This document shows, in pieces, positions 36,501 through 43,843 of a stretch of DNA of 64,000 bases. The position numbers were made by a program, and so were the translations under genes. A model generated the notes under the pieces. It searched no databases. It was given only the letters and a program-made list of their open reading frames with translations, and was not told where the DNA came from. The stretch is from Limibacterium fermenti (lineage in GTDB: Bacteria > Bacteroidota > Bacteroidia > Bacteroidales > Dysgonomonadaceae). Every line of letters begins with the position of its first letter. Positions within the stretch are counted from its first letter, which is position 1. Location of the stretch: NCBI RefSeq assembly GCF_041902845.1, contig NZ_CP159486.1:3038001-3102000 (forward strand), given 5' to 3'.

Positions 36501-36910
36501 TTTGTATTGGCATCAATTAATAGTCCTTTTACAATTCGGGATTGTTGTTGTACCATCTTATTGATAGGTTCTGAAGTTTTGACTAAAACCGTATGTTCTC
36601 GAAAAGACACATCATAATCCGCAAAGATTTCTTTTATGATCGTTTCAATATTTTTATTTTGAGCATTTACTGAAATAATGCGGTTTACGTTAACATCATT
36701 GTTATTATAAACGAATTTATAATGGGTTGCTTTTTCAATAGCTTTGATCGCATCAATCACTTTCACGTTAGTAAGTTTCAAAGCCTCCATTTCTTCCTGC
36801 CCAAATGCTTTTGCAGACATTGTTGTAAAAAGCAAGAGCATAGAAACGAGAACAATAATTTTAGTGAGAGGATAAAAACCTCCTATCCTTCGTTGATATA
36901 TACATTTCAT
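33572..36910 (-). CDS. SusC/RagA TonB-linked outer-membrane transporter with STN domain
   Basis: This 1112-residue protein has a signal peptide (VSMLLLFTTMSAKAFGQ). An STN domain (about 45-110, VKVIDAIKAIEKATHYKFVY) is followed by a carboxypeptidase-regulatory-like domain (about 125-210, GLLIDANTNDPIIGASVWI). Next come a TonB-box region (LEEVVVVGYGTQRKESV), a plug (VSTSKISNILAGRLAGV-like core near 235) and a 22-strand barrel to the end. The STN domain is used for contact with a FecR anti-sigma factor, which is encoded just upstream. It imports oligosaccharides using TonB energy with the SusD partner. Confidence 0.92.
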   Translation of the reverse strand: MKCIYQRRIGGFYPLTKIIVLVSMLLLFTTMSAKAFGQEEMEALKLTNVKVIDAIKAIEKATHYKFVYNNNDVNVNRIISVNAQNKNIETIIKEIFADYDVSFREHTVLVKTSEPINKMVQQQSRIVKGLLIDANTNDPIIGASVWIKNSTQGVITDVDGVFTITVSGISTVLAISYLGYESIEIEVGDKTDLGVIKLSSSEESLEEVVVVGYGTQRKESVIGAISSINVDQLKVPTSKISNILAGRLAGVVSVTRSGEPGAGSEFYIRGISTFGENKNPLVLVDGIERSLDLVDPEDIESFSILKDATATAVYGVRGANGVIIITTRKGQEGKPRINFRIERGLTGPTSMPKMVNSAEFAEMYNEASNSNYYTPDVIEKYRTHSDPDLYPNVNWIKSLYNDYAHNTRLNMNVSGGGSIARYYIAGSLYDEGSIFQTEQNNTYNSALNYSKVNFRANIDINVTPTTVLNANLANVYEKRLRPGHAMDDIWSYAFSTSPNAFPARYSDGRFSGPQQGSGFNPYNLLMYSGYANDYWNSAQALVGVTQDFGSLITPGLKANIKFSWDAYNSGTITRGIEVQQWLATGRDENGELEYNETHPGQEALGYERILNGRRTYYLEGSITYDKLFAGKHRVGGLLLYNQKQLNQLNADTGLGSLPYRNQGIAGRLTYSFKDTYFAEVNMGYNGSENFAPGHRFGFFPAGAVGYLVSNEDFWHPISHVVDIFKLKSSYGLVGNDQIGGNRRFIYEETIISEDNNYAFGSTGQESNRRLRLEYPPNPYVSWETAYKFNVGAEISLFKSLKIEGDYFHENREGIFMQRGGLAGLVGLTTMPYVNIGKMKNQGFDGTLSFNREVGTVSLTGLANFTYTKNTMIDNDEPNWNYTYRNRIGKPYQQPFGLVALGLFESQEEIDNSPTQSFGVVRVGDIKYLDVNGDGVVDPSDEIAIGYPDVPQINYGFGMTAQWRGFDCSVFFQGIGRTSLFVGGGSIYGFSSGSLSRASINKDVYIHRWTEDNPDPSAKYPRLDTQSNQNNNRQSTYRMHDASFLRLKNAEVGYTLPRNLIEKFYVSDLRVYLSGVNLLTFSPFKLWDPERGGGEGAAYPPNKMFTMGLNIYF

Positions 36911-37080
36911 TCTTTTAGTGTTTTAATACATATTTATTTTTTGTTTTATCATCAAATATCTTCTGTTAGTTGAGAATATACGGGCAGTTTCAACATATTT
37001 TCAGAAGTCAGCCATTTCGATTAAAAGTCTTTCCAACGGCGTCGTTCATAGTACCGGCTATTATGGAAAGAATACACAAC

Positions 37081-38085
37081 TTACGGTTCTTTATCTTTCA
37101 TAGGCAAAATAATTATTGTTGATGAATTTTCGTTATTACTATTTTGTTCTTTCCATGCAAAAGGCGCAATAACCTGCAAGGTATTCAGAATCTCTTCTTT
37201 CGTCTCGGAATCCACTGTAAATGAAACGGGGGTTTGCAACAAAGCCGGATCGGTACATTCGATCGCAATGCCATACCATTTCTCGAGTTGTGTAAATACA
37301 TGCCTTAAGGGTGTATTTTGAAATACTAAGCGGTCGTTGATCCAGCCGGTAAAATTAGCCGGATCTACCGATTTCAATTCTACATTGCCCGATGCCTTGT
37401 CATAAGAAACCATTTGACCGGGACGAAGGAGTATTTCTTTTTCCGTCTTAGGCGTCGTCAATTGAATACAACCGGATTTTAGAACCGTTTCGGCCGAGGC
37501 CTCATCGCTATAATTGGTAATGGTAAACTCGGTTCCCATTACTTTTATAGTGATATCGGATGCTTTTACCGTAAAAGGATGTTTCTTGTCGGGAGTGACA
37601 TCGAAATACGCCTCGCCGGTTATATGCACATTTCTATCGTGGAGAAACTTTTTGCGATATTCCAACGTACTGTTTTTATTAAGCCAAACGACGGAACCAT
37701 CTGGTAAGACAATCTCTTTTTTCTGATTAAAAGTCACTTCGGTCAAAAGCGGATCATCGAGAGAGGGGACTACGAAGAAATGCATGATCGACAGCAACAA
37801 AAGGACAGCTGCCACCGCAGAAATACGGTAAACGATCTTGTGCATTTTTCTTTTGCGGCGAAGGAGTAGTTGTTGAAACCGCATATAATGTTCTGAAGCC
37901 GATCGTTCATTTTGTAATCGAATAATAGTCTGCTCCCATGTTTTTGCCATACGAATGAAATGGCGCTCATTCTCTTTCGAAGTGCTAACCCATCTATCAA
38001 GCACCTCTTTTTCGTGAATGTCGATCTCATTATCCAGATACTTCACAATGAGCAGATCCATATTTTCCGAGGAATCCTCTTTCAT
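37081..38085 (-). CDS. FecR-family anti-sigma factor
   Basis: This 334-residue inner-membrane protein has an N-terminal cytoplasmic part (about 1-80, VLDRWVSTSKENERHFIRMA) that would bind the sigma factor. A single helix follows (ISAVAAVLLLLSIMHFFVV), then a periplasmic FecR domain (about 115-215, LPDGSVVWLNKNSTLEYR and GEAYFDVTPDKKHPFTVKA) and a C-terminal DUF4974 domain (RLVFQNTPLRHVFTQLEKWY). It relays the state of the SusC transporter to the ECF sigma factor encoded 150 bases upstream. All residues of the expected layout are present. Confidence 0.9.
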   Translation of the reverse strand: MKEDSSENMDLLIVKYLDNEIDIHEKEVLDRWVSTSKENERHFIRMAKTWEQTIIRLQNERSASEHYMRFQQLLLRRKRKMHKIVYRISAVAAVLLLLSIMHFFVVPSLDDPLLTEVTFNQKKEIVLPDGSVVWLNKNSTLEYRKKFLHDRNVHITGEAYFDVTPDKKHPFTVKASDITIKVMGTEFTITNYSDEASAETVLKSGCIQLTTPKTEKEILLRPGQMVSYDKASGNVELKSVDPANFTGWINDRLVFQNTPLRHVFTQLEKWYGIAIECTDPALLQTPVSFTVDSETKEEILNTLQVIAPFAWKEQNSNNENSSTIIILPMKDKEP

Positions 38086-38235
38086 TTCTTATGCTTTACT
38101 TTACATCGTTTACAAGTTTACACGAATGACAATAAGAATACCCTACCCGAAAAGAGTGTATTTAACAATTGATTTAAGAAAATCGTTTAGTTGCAAGAGG
38201 TTTCAACTAGGAATATGTCTAATTGAAAAAAATTA

Positions 38236-38793
38236 CTACCATCCTCTGTATAAGAAATATAAAAGAATAATCCAAAGAGGGAAATAGCCTTTTTCTTCTA
38301 AAGCGGATTTAATATCTTTGAGGGCCTTCGTTATATGTTTTTCAACCGCCTTGGGTGTGATACCAAGTATCTCGGCAATTTGAGCATTTTTCATTCCCTT
38401 TTCACGGCTCAATAGGAATACTTCCCTACATTTCGGAGGGAGCGATGCTATCGCAGTCTCAATGACCTCTTCCATATCCCGAACATCTAAATTCTCCTCA
38501 GAGGTAAAGATATTAAAAAAGACTTCGTCTAAGTGAGTATCAAAATGGGAGAAAGAGATATTATTCGTCTCCGAGGATCTTAAATAATCAATACTTTTAT
38601 GATAGGTAAGCGTATAGAGATATGGCTTTGGAGAAGCCATCAGATCAATAGACCTTCGTTGCTTCCAAAATTCCAGAAATACATCTTGAACAATATCTTC
38701 CGCTGCTGCTTCTTTTGATACTATCCGAAGGGCATAATAAAAAAGCACCTTGAAATATTTCTTATATGCTATTTCAAAATATTCGTTATTCAT
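38236..38793 (-). CDS. ECF RNA polymerase sigma factor of the SusC/FecR locus
   Basis: This sigma factor of about 185 residues starts at MNNEYFEIAYKKYFKV (38793). Region 2 reads LFYYALRIVSKEAAAEDIVQ and DVFLEFWKQRRSI; region 4 reads LPPKCREVFLLSREKGMKNA and QIAEILGITPKAVEKHITKA. The set sigma, FecR and STN-SusC forms the usual transenvelope switch for host-glycan loci. An IS110-family element begins about 50 bases upstream of this start codon, so the native promoter region may be interrupted or replaced. Confidence 0.9.
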   Translation of the reverse strand: MNNEYFEIAYKKYFKVLFYYALRIVSKEAAAEDIVQDVFLEFWKQRRSIDLMASPKPYLYTLTYHKSIDYLRSSETNNISFSHFDTHLDEVFFNIFTSEENLDVRDMEEVIETAIASLPPKCREVFLLSREKGMKNAQIAEILGITPKAVEKHITKALKDIKSALEEKGYFPLWIILLYFLYRGW

Positions 38794-38921
38794 TTTATAA
38801 AAAACAAACTTAAATAAAAAAGTCGAGATTTTATACACGAGCAAATAAAAATCAAGGCCACAGCGTTCTATAAGTAATTAACGTGCTCTAGGCACAAAGT
38901 TTAATTTAAAAACATAACATT

Positions 38922-40067
38922 ATGAGAACAGTCTGCGGCCTTGACATCCACAAAGATAGCATATTCATGTGTATTCTGGACGAACAGGGCAAAAAAAGTG
39001 AAAGGAAGTTTGGAGTTTCCACCCGTGAGATTAAAGGGTTGTGCAATACGCTCAAGTCCCATTACGTGAGTGAAGTTTGCATGGAGAGTACCGGCATTTA
39101 CTGGAAACCGGTCTGGCATTTGCTCGAGAAGGATTTCCGGATGTACCTTGTCAATCCCCAGTTCCTCAAACAACTTCCCGGGCGCAAGAGCGATGTGAAG
39201 GATGCCCAATGGATTGCCACGGCCCTGTTGAAAGGACTGGTGCGGAACAGTTTTGTCCCTGACTCGATGATCCAGCAACTACGCCTGTACGGTCGCCGCA
39301 TTAACGAGTTAAACAAGGATATCATACGCTGTGAACAACGCGTCGACATGATCCTTCAAAGCTGTAATATCCGCATCAGCAACTATGTCTCCAACATAGA
39401 CGGCAAAAGTTACCAAAAAGTCGTGGGCGCCCTGCTCGAAGGGGAACGCTCGGCAGATAAGCTGGTCAAGCTCATACACGGCAGGACCCTGAACAAGCAT
39501 GGCCGCGACACGGTGCGTGATTCCCTCGAAGGTTACGTCCAACAGGCCGATATCGATTTGCTCAAACAATACATGGAGGCTTTAAAGATGCACCAGGCAC
39601 AGAAACAGACATGCCTTATTGAAATGGTCAAGTTATGCAAAAAGCATTATGACAGGGCATTCACGCTGTTGCAAAGCATCCCGGCCATCAAGGAGCAGTC
39701 GGCCGCCATCATCATCTCCGAGATAGGAACCGACATGACCCTGTTCGCCACTGCGGCCGCCCTGGTTTCATGGGCGGGGCTCAGGCCCCGCAACGATGAA
39801 AGTGCGGGAAAGATCAAAAGCCGGAAAATCACGCACGGAAACAAATATCTGCGTAAAGCTTTAATGGAAGCGGCATGGGGAGCATCAAGGACACGGGGAT
39901 CAATATTCTACAACAAGTTCTGGCGGTTGAGGCAACGGGGCAAGAAGCAGCAGAAGTGTACCGTAGCCATAGCACGCCACCTGCTGGTCATTATCTGGTC
40001 ACTGCTCTCCAGGGATGAATATTTTGACAAGGAATACATGCAGAAACTCAGCACTGGAGTTGCCTGA
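38922..40067 (+). CDS. IS110-family transposase (DEDD recombinase)
   Basis: This 381-residue recombinase has an N-terminal RuvC-like DEDD domain (residues about 1-160): CGLDIHKDSIFMCILDEQ (first Asp), VCMESTGIYWKPVWHLLE (Glu) and GRKSDVKDAQWIATALL (Asp pair). The C-terminal domain (about 225-365) has LLQSIPAIKEQSAAIIISEI and the catalytic-Ser region AALVSWAGLRPRNDESAGKI. All expected residues are intact, so it may be active. It is only distantly similar to the second IS110 enzyme at 49.4-50.7 kb. Confidence 0.92.
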   Translation: MRTVCGLDIHKDSIFMCILDEQGKKSERKFGVSTREIKGLCNTLKSHYVSEVCMESTGIYWKPVWHLLEKDFRMYLVNPQFLKQLPGRKSDVKDAQWIATALLKGLVRNSFVPDSMIQQLRLYGRRINELNKDIIRCEQRVDMILQSCNIRISNYVSNIDGKSYQKVVGALLEGERSADKLVKLIHGRTLNKHGRDTVRDSLEGYVQQADIDLLKQYMEALKMHQAQKQTCLIEMVKLCKKHYDRAFTLLQSIPAIKEQSAAIIISEIGTDMTLFATAAALVSWAGLRPRNDESAGKIKSRKITHGNKYLRKALMEAAWGASRTRGSIFYNKFWRLRQRGKKQQKCTVAIARHLLVIIWSLLSRDEYFDKEYMQKLSTGVA

Positions 40068-40171
40068 ATAACTGTCACAAAGAAATAACGGGTTCCTTGT
40101 AAAGTCCCTATATTTGTGGTGGATACATTACCCCGTTTTGCAAACTGACTCTCGCAGGGAATCACTTTTGG
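40068..40171 (+). ncRNA. Candidate guide (bridge/seek) RNA region of the first IS110 element
   Basis: This is the longer non-coding end of the element, about 105 bases after the transposase stop. AACGGG (40087-40092) can pair with CCCGTT (40132-40137), with a weaker inner TGTA/TACA pairing. In the IS1111 subgroup the guide RNA lies downstream of the gene, which fits. No promoter or covariation evidence is available from one sequence. Confidence 0.3.
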
Positions 40172-40181
40172 ACACGAGCAA

Positions 40182-40377
40182 GAGACCTAAGAGTTCGAAG
40201 AGGAAATTAATGTTTTTGATGGAAGCCCCAAAGCATTCATCCCGATTGGTATGCTCTTAATCAACAAATATATACCTTCTCAAGACACTTCCGCATACTT
40301 TTTTATTCGATTTATAGAGGAAATATACGGGAATAATTTGTCCTTTTTATAAATTTGACCGGAGATAATTTTTGCTT
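40182..40377. other. Gap right of the IS with a short orphan open stretch
   Basis: A 54-codon plus-strand stretch without a usable N-terminus (40191-40352) reads EFEEEINVFDGSPKAFIPIG and later FFIRFIEEIYGNNLSFL. It begins right after a TAA and just outside the presumed IS end. It may be a gene fragment; I do not recognise the family. Confidence 0.25.
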
Positions 40378-40576
40378 TCATACGGTTGCACCCGTTTTGC
40401 GTTTAACTATCGCCAAAGTCTCGATAGCATCCTTGGCGATACTTTTAGCCAATTCTGTATTACGCTCCTGCTCCCAATATCTTACGAACATAGTCATCAG
40501 AGTTTTTGTATTTTCGGGCTAAAGCGGAAATTTTCAAATCTTTGATTTCTGTACTGGTAAAAGTTTTTGTCGTCAT
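40378..40576 (-). pseudogene. Small DNA-binding-like gene broken by one frameshift
   Basis: The minus-strand ATG at 40576 reads MTTKTFTSTEIKDLKISALA then RKYKNSDDYVRKIL, and stops soon after. One frame over, the protein continues as EQERNTELAKSIAKDAIETL and AIVKRKTGATV with a stop at 40378. The total of 199 bases is one more than a multiple of three. The two halves fit one protein of about 65 residues with an HTH-like N-terminus, of a type often seen in Bacteroidetes accessory DNA. The shift falls near ATATTGGGAGCAGG. Confidence 0.55.
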
Positions 40577-40601
40577 AATCAAGACTATTTATATTATTTT
40601 T

Positions 40602-40609
40602 TATCTTTG
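40602..40609 (+). promoter_or_regulatory. Putative -7 promoter box TATCTTTG for the XRE gene
   Basis: Exact TAnnTTTG match 64 bases before the regulator start at 40673. Confidence 0.45.
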
Positions 40610-40672
40610 TCGTAAACAACAAGACAAAGTAAATCGAGATTGTTGATATTCCCAAATATAAGCACAAGAAAT

Positions 40673-41020
40673 ATGATATATTTTTCGAAAAACTTGCGAT
40701 TTTTTCGAGAGAAACGAAAGATGACTCAAGGAGAGTTAGCAAAGTTATTAGAGTTAAGATCTAACTCTATATCTAATTATGAAAAAGGCGTTAGCCAACC
40801 GGATTATAGCATATTGAAGCGCATAGTAGATATTTATGAAGTCTCGGCTCATGACATTTTGTATTCAGACATGGAAACAATAGAAACAAGGGATGAAGAG
40901 TCGAGAATCTTGACATCATCAGATAAAACCATAAAAGGACTGATAGAAAAACTCTGTGATCTATCTGCTGAAAATGCTTTATTAAAGAAAGAGAACGAAA
41001 AATTAAAAGAAAGACACTAA
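40673..41020 (+). CDS. XRE-family helix-turn-helix regulator with C-terminal coiled coil
   Basis: This 115-residue protein starts at the ATG at 40673 (MIYFSKNLRFFREKRKM). The HTH domain spans residues about 5-60 (MTQGELAKLLELRSNSISNY, EKGVSQPDYSILKRIVDIY). The C-terminal 30 residues form a heptad-rich coiled coil (LCDLSAENALLKKENEKLK), suggesting a dimer. Similar small XRE proteins are common in Bacteroidales next to prophages or mobile DNA. It stands alone between an IS-flanked decayed region and the HU/rimO cluster; the target is unknown. Confidence 0.82.
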   Translation: MIYFSKNLRFFREKRKMTQGELAKLLELRSNSISNYEKGVSQPDYSILKRIVDIYEVSAHDILYSDMETIETRDEESRILTSSDKTIKGLIEKLCDLSAENALLKKENEKLKERH

Positions 41021-41146
41021 AAACAAAAGTTTTTCTAATAATCCTCTATTTTTTGGTCGCTGAACCGAAAAGACGCAAAGCCCGTAACACGCAGATATTT
41101 TTGATTTCAAAATATTTTTCAGATGGGAAACGGTTTTGGGTTCCGG

Positions 41147-42186
41147 TCATGAAAATTTTTTCAAGACCTCCTTTCCTAATAATTTCGCCTTTTCCACCGA
41201 TATAGCATCCTCGGCATCAATAGAGTATTGGGACGTATCGGGAAGAATAAGCTCCGTCCCTTGCGGAACACGGTTAGGATTGGAGATGCGTTCCCTATTT
41301 TCGAGGTAGATATACACCCAGAATTCTTTATTGCCGAATTGATCTAAAGCAAGCAACCGTAGCGTTTGACCTTCATTTAAGATGGCTTTCTTTACGACTT
41401 TCTTTTCCGCTACGGTGGAATGTCGTTTCCTCACCGAATCGGAAGATTCTTTCGGAGCAATTACCTGCAACGCGTGATCGAGCGAGCGCTCAGCAGGGCG
41501 AGGAACGACTTCGCTTTTCAGCTTTTTCGAGGAGTTGAAAAAAAAAGACTTGCAGAAGCAATTATCATTCCAGCCACAATAGGTATCCAAATTAATCGTT
41601 TTTTACTACCCCCCTTCTTCGGCCTAAGATTGGAAGAAGAGGTAAGGATATCAGGCACCTGTGAAGGCATTTCAGAAATAGAGGGAGGAATGGAAGCATC
41701 TTCTACAATATATTCCGGAGATTTAGCCGAAACAGCTTCTTGTTCGGGTTCCGTAGGAATCGCATTCTCCTGCGCCGTTTCAATCCGGAAGATTGTACTC
41801 CTCCATGAAGTTTGAGATTCCTCCCCTTTGAGGACTTCAGGAATATCTTTGAACTCGACTCCTTCTTTAAGCACCGTCGGCTCAAAATAGCGAAAAAGCG
41901 CATTCACCGAATCCGTTACCGTTTCATCCGGTATAAAATCCATTTTATAATATACGACATTGGAGGATTGCGTATCCGAAAGAGTCTCCGCATCCTCAGC
42001 CGCCGATATTTTCGAAAGTTTGAACGTTCCCAAGTCATTCACTTTCACTTCCCCCTCTTTCAATAAGCCCTCGGAAAGTACGCCGAACAACTGCTCCAGA
42101 AATTGCTCGCACTCTTCATGCGAAAAGGTTGCGTTTTTACTGCGGATGAAAGCAATGATATCTTTCATAAATACTATTTCATTCAT
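41147..42186 (-). CDS. HU-domain, membrane helix and LysM-like protein, frameshifted at a T9 run
   Basis: Residues about 1-95 form an HU/IHF-like domain (DIIAFIRSKNATFSHEECEQ, EGEVKVNDLGTFKLSKIS). A Pro/Glu-rich linker leads to a basic stop-transfer KKGGSKKR and one helix, LIWIPIVAGMIIASASLFF. The frame then ends after STPRKS. One base out of frame, translation continues with NSSKKLKSEVVPRP and a LysM-like region (LNEGQTLRLLALDQFGNKEF, NPNRVPQGTELILPDTSQ) to 41147. The shift lies in nine T on the coding strand (41538-41546), where a -1 slip restores the long form. It could be a real programmed or phase-variable shift, an inactivating mutation, or a sequencing error. The start at 42186 is the best of several ATGs. 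Confidence 0.7.
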
Positions 42187-42225
42187 ACCCATCAACTTTA
42201 AATATCCTGTGAAAGCCACAGGATT

Positions 42226-42513
42226 TCATTCTTCGGACTTTTCGATAATACGTTTTTCCCATTGAGGCGCAGGCTTAAACCCCACCTCTACATGAGGTGG
42301 CATAAGATGCCGTTCACCCGATTCAGGATCTCTCAAAATATACTCGGAATTTTTTCGAGGTTGAAAAATACCAAAATTCTCTATAACAACCTGCGTATTT
42401 TCAGCCAGCTTTTCAGTCAGAAAACGAACCGTCAAAGACACCATTTCGGAAACTTTTTCTTCCGGGATATTAAGGTCCTGAGCCACTTCATTTATTAACG
42501 TTTCATTATCCAT
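42226..42513 (-). CDS. HU-family DNA-binding protein
   Basis: This 95-residue HU/IHF-type protein has the N-terminal helical part LINEVAQDLNIPEEKVSEM, the beta saddle (VVIENFGIFQPRKNSEYILR) and the arm region (GERHLMPPHVEVGFKPAPQW). The usual arm sequence RNPRTG-like is replaced by a shorter, acidic RDPESGER. It lies directly upstream of the HU-membrane protein gene, and a small inverted repeat (CCTGTG/CACAGG) sits between them. It probably bends or compacts DNA; a joint role with its neighbour is inference. Confidence 0.82.
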   Translation of the reverse strand: MDNETLINEVAQDLNIPEEKVSEMVSLTVRFLTEKLAENTQVVIENFGIFQPRKNSEYILRDPESGERHLMPPHVEVGFKPAPQWEKRIIEKSEE

Positions 42514-42525
42514 CTTTCGTAAAAG

Positions 42526-43818
42526 TTATTGAATAGTCCCCAATAAATCAAACGGAAGCGCATCCGTTATCTTCACATTATAAAAATTTCCGATAGTCAG
42601 TACATTATCCTTTCCGATAAGCACTTCCCCGTCGACTTCCGGCGAATCGAACTCGGTACGCCCGACATAATACTCCGGGTCTTCACGATCAATAATCACT
42701 TTCATCGTCTTGCCGACCTTGGAAGTATTCACCGACATCGATATTCCTTCCTGCACACCCATTAGCACATTCATCCGCTCCTGTTTTATTTCGGCGGGAA
42801 CGTCATCGGTATAATGGGTATCGTTATACGTATCCTCTTCATGTGAATACGGAAAAGCGCCTAAACGCTCGAAGCGAGTATCCCGTACAAATTCGAGGAG
42901 TTCCTGAAAATCGTCCTCTTCTTCGCCCGGATGCCCCACCATCATAGTGGTCCGCAAATGAATGCCCGGCACTTCCTCCCGAAAACGGCGGATAAGATCG
43001 ATGGTTTGCTCTTTAGAGATATTTCGCCGCATCTTTTTAAGCATACGGTTACTGATATGTTGCAACGCAATATCAAGATAGCTGCACACATTTTCCCGTT
43101 CGCGTATCACCGGAAGCAAATCTACCGGAAAGTGTGCGGGATAAGCGTAATGCAGCCGGATCCATTCCACGCCCGGAATATCGGAAGCCCGCGCAACCAA
43201 CTCCGGTAGCTTCATCGACCGATATAAATCCAATCCGTAATAGGTAATATCTTGCGCGATGAATTGAAACTCTTTCACGCCCTGCTTTACCAAACGCCGC
43301 ATCTCCTCTTCAATCTCCTCCATGGGACGGGAAGCGTATTTTCCAGTAATGAGCGGGATGGAACAATAGGAACACGTACGATCGCACCCTTCCGCGATTT
43401 TGATATAAGCATAATGCGGCGGGGTGGAAAGAGAACGGTCAAATTCCAACTCTTTATAATAAGATTTCCCCAAGTCGGCGATCAGGTTTTTCCAGGCAAA
43501 CTTACCGTAGAACTTATCGACCTCGGGAATTTCTTCCTGCAACTCTTCCATATATCGCTGCGAAAGACATCCCATCACAAAAAGCTTTTTGAGTTTATTA
43601 TGCTTTTTCGCGTCGGCAAACGATAGAATCATATTAATCGATTCCTCTTTGGCATCGCCGATAAAGCCGCACGTATTAATAACGGCTATTTCGCCCCGGG
43701 GAGTCTCCGGATCGTGTTCGATCGTATATCCGTTTGCGACGAGTTGCCGCATCAGTAATTCGGAATCGACCAGATTTTTCGAACATCCAAGAGTTATGAC
43801 ATCAATTCTATTTTTCAT
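42526..43818 (-). CDS. rimO: Ribosomal protein S12 methylthiotransferase RimO
   Basis: This protein of about 430 residues starts at MKNRIDVITLGCSKNLVDSE (43818). The N-terminal MTTase domain holds three Cys for one Fe-S cluster (LGCSKN, INTCGFIGDA, VMGCLSQRYM). The radical-SAM motif is CDRTCSYCSIP in EGCDRTCSYCSIPLITGKYA. The C-terminal TRAM-like part follows (VIIDREDPEYYVGRTEFDSP). It adds a methylthio group to Asp89 of S12 in homologues. It lies between ftsY and the HU genes in a minus-strand series. Confidence 0.93.
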   Translation of the reverse strand: MKNRIDVITLGCSKNLVDSELLMRQLVANGYTIEHDPETPRGEIAVINTCGFIGDAKEESINMILSFADAKKHNKLKKLFVMGCLSQRYMEELQEEIPEVDKFYGKFAWKNLIADLGKSYYKELEFDRSLSTPPHYAYIKIAEGCDRTCSYCSIPLITGKYASRPMEEIEEEMRRLVKQGVKEFQFIAQDITYYGLDLYRSMKLPELVARASDIPGVEWIRLHYAYPAHFPVDLLPVIRERENVCSYLDIALQHISNRMLKKMRRNISKEQTIDLIRRFREEVPGIHLRTTMMVGHPGEEEDDFQELLEFVRDTRFERLGAFPYSHEEDTYNDTHYTDDVPAEIKQERMNVLMGVQEGISMSVNTSKVGKTMKVIIDREDPEYYVGRTEFDSPEVDGEVLIGKDNVLTIGNFYNVKITDALPFDLLGTIQ

Positions 43819-43843
43819 CTTTTCGCTTGATAGATTGTCGGGA

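Larger units (their letters stand above)
38845..40181 (+). mobile_element. IS110-family insertion element, about 1.34 kb
   Basis: The transposase gene at 38922-40067 is bracketed by an exact 10-base direct repeat, ACACGAGCAA, at 38835-38844 and 40172-40181. I use these as tentative ends. The left non-coding part is about 77 bases and the right about 105-115 bases, with no terminal inverted repeats seen. IS110 elements often lack those and carry a guide RNA in non-coding DNA. The ends are inference. Confidence 0.55.
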
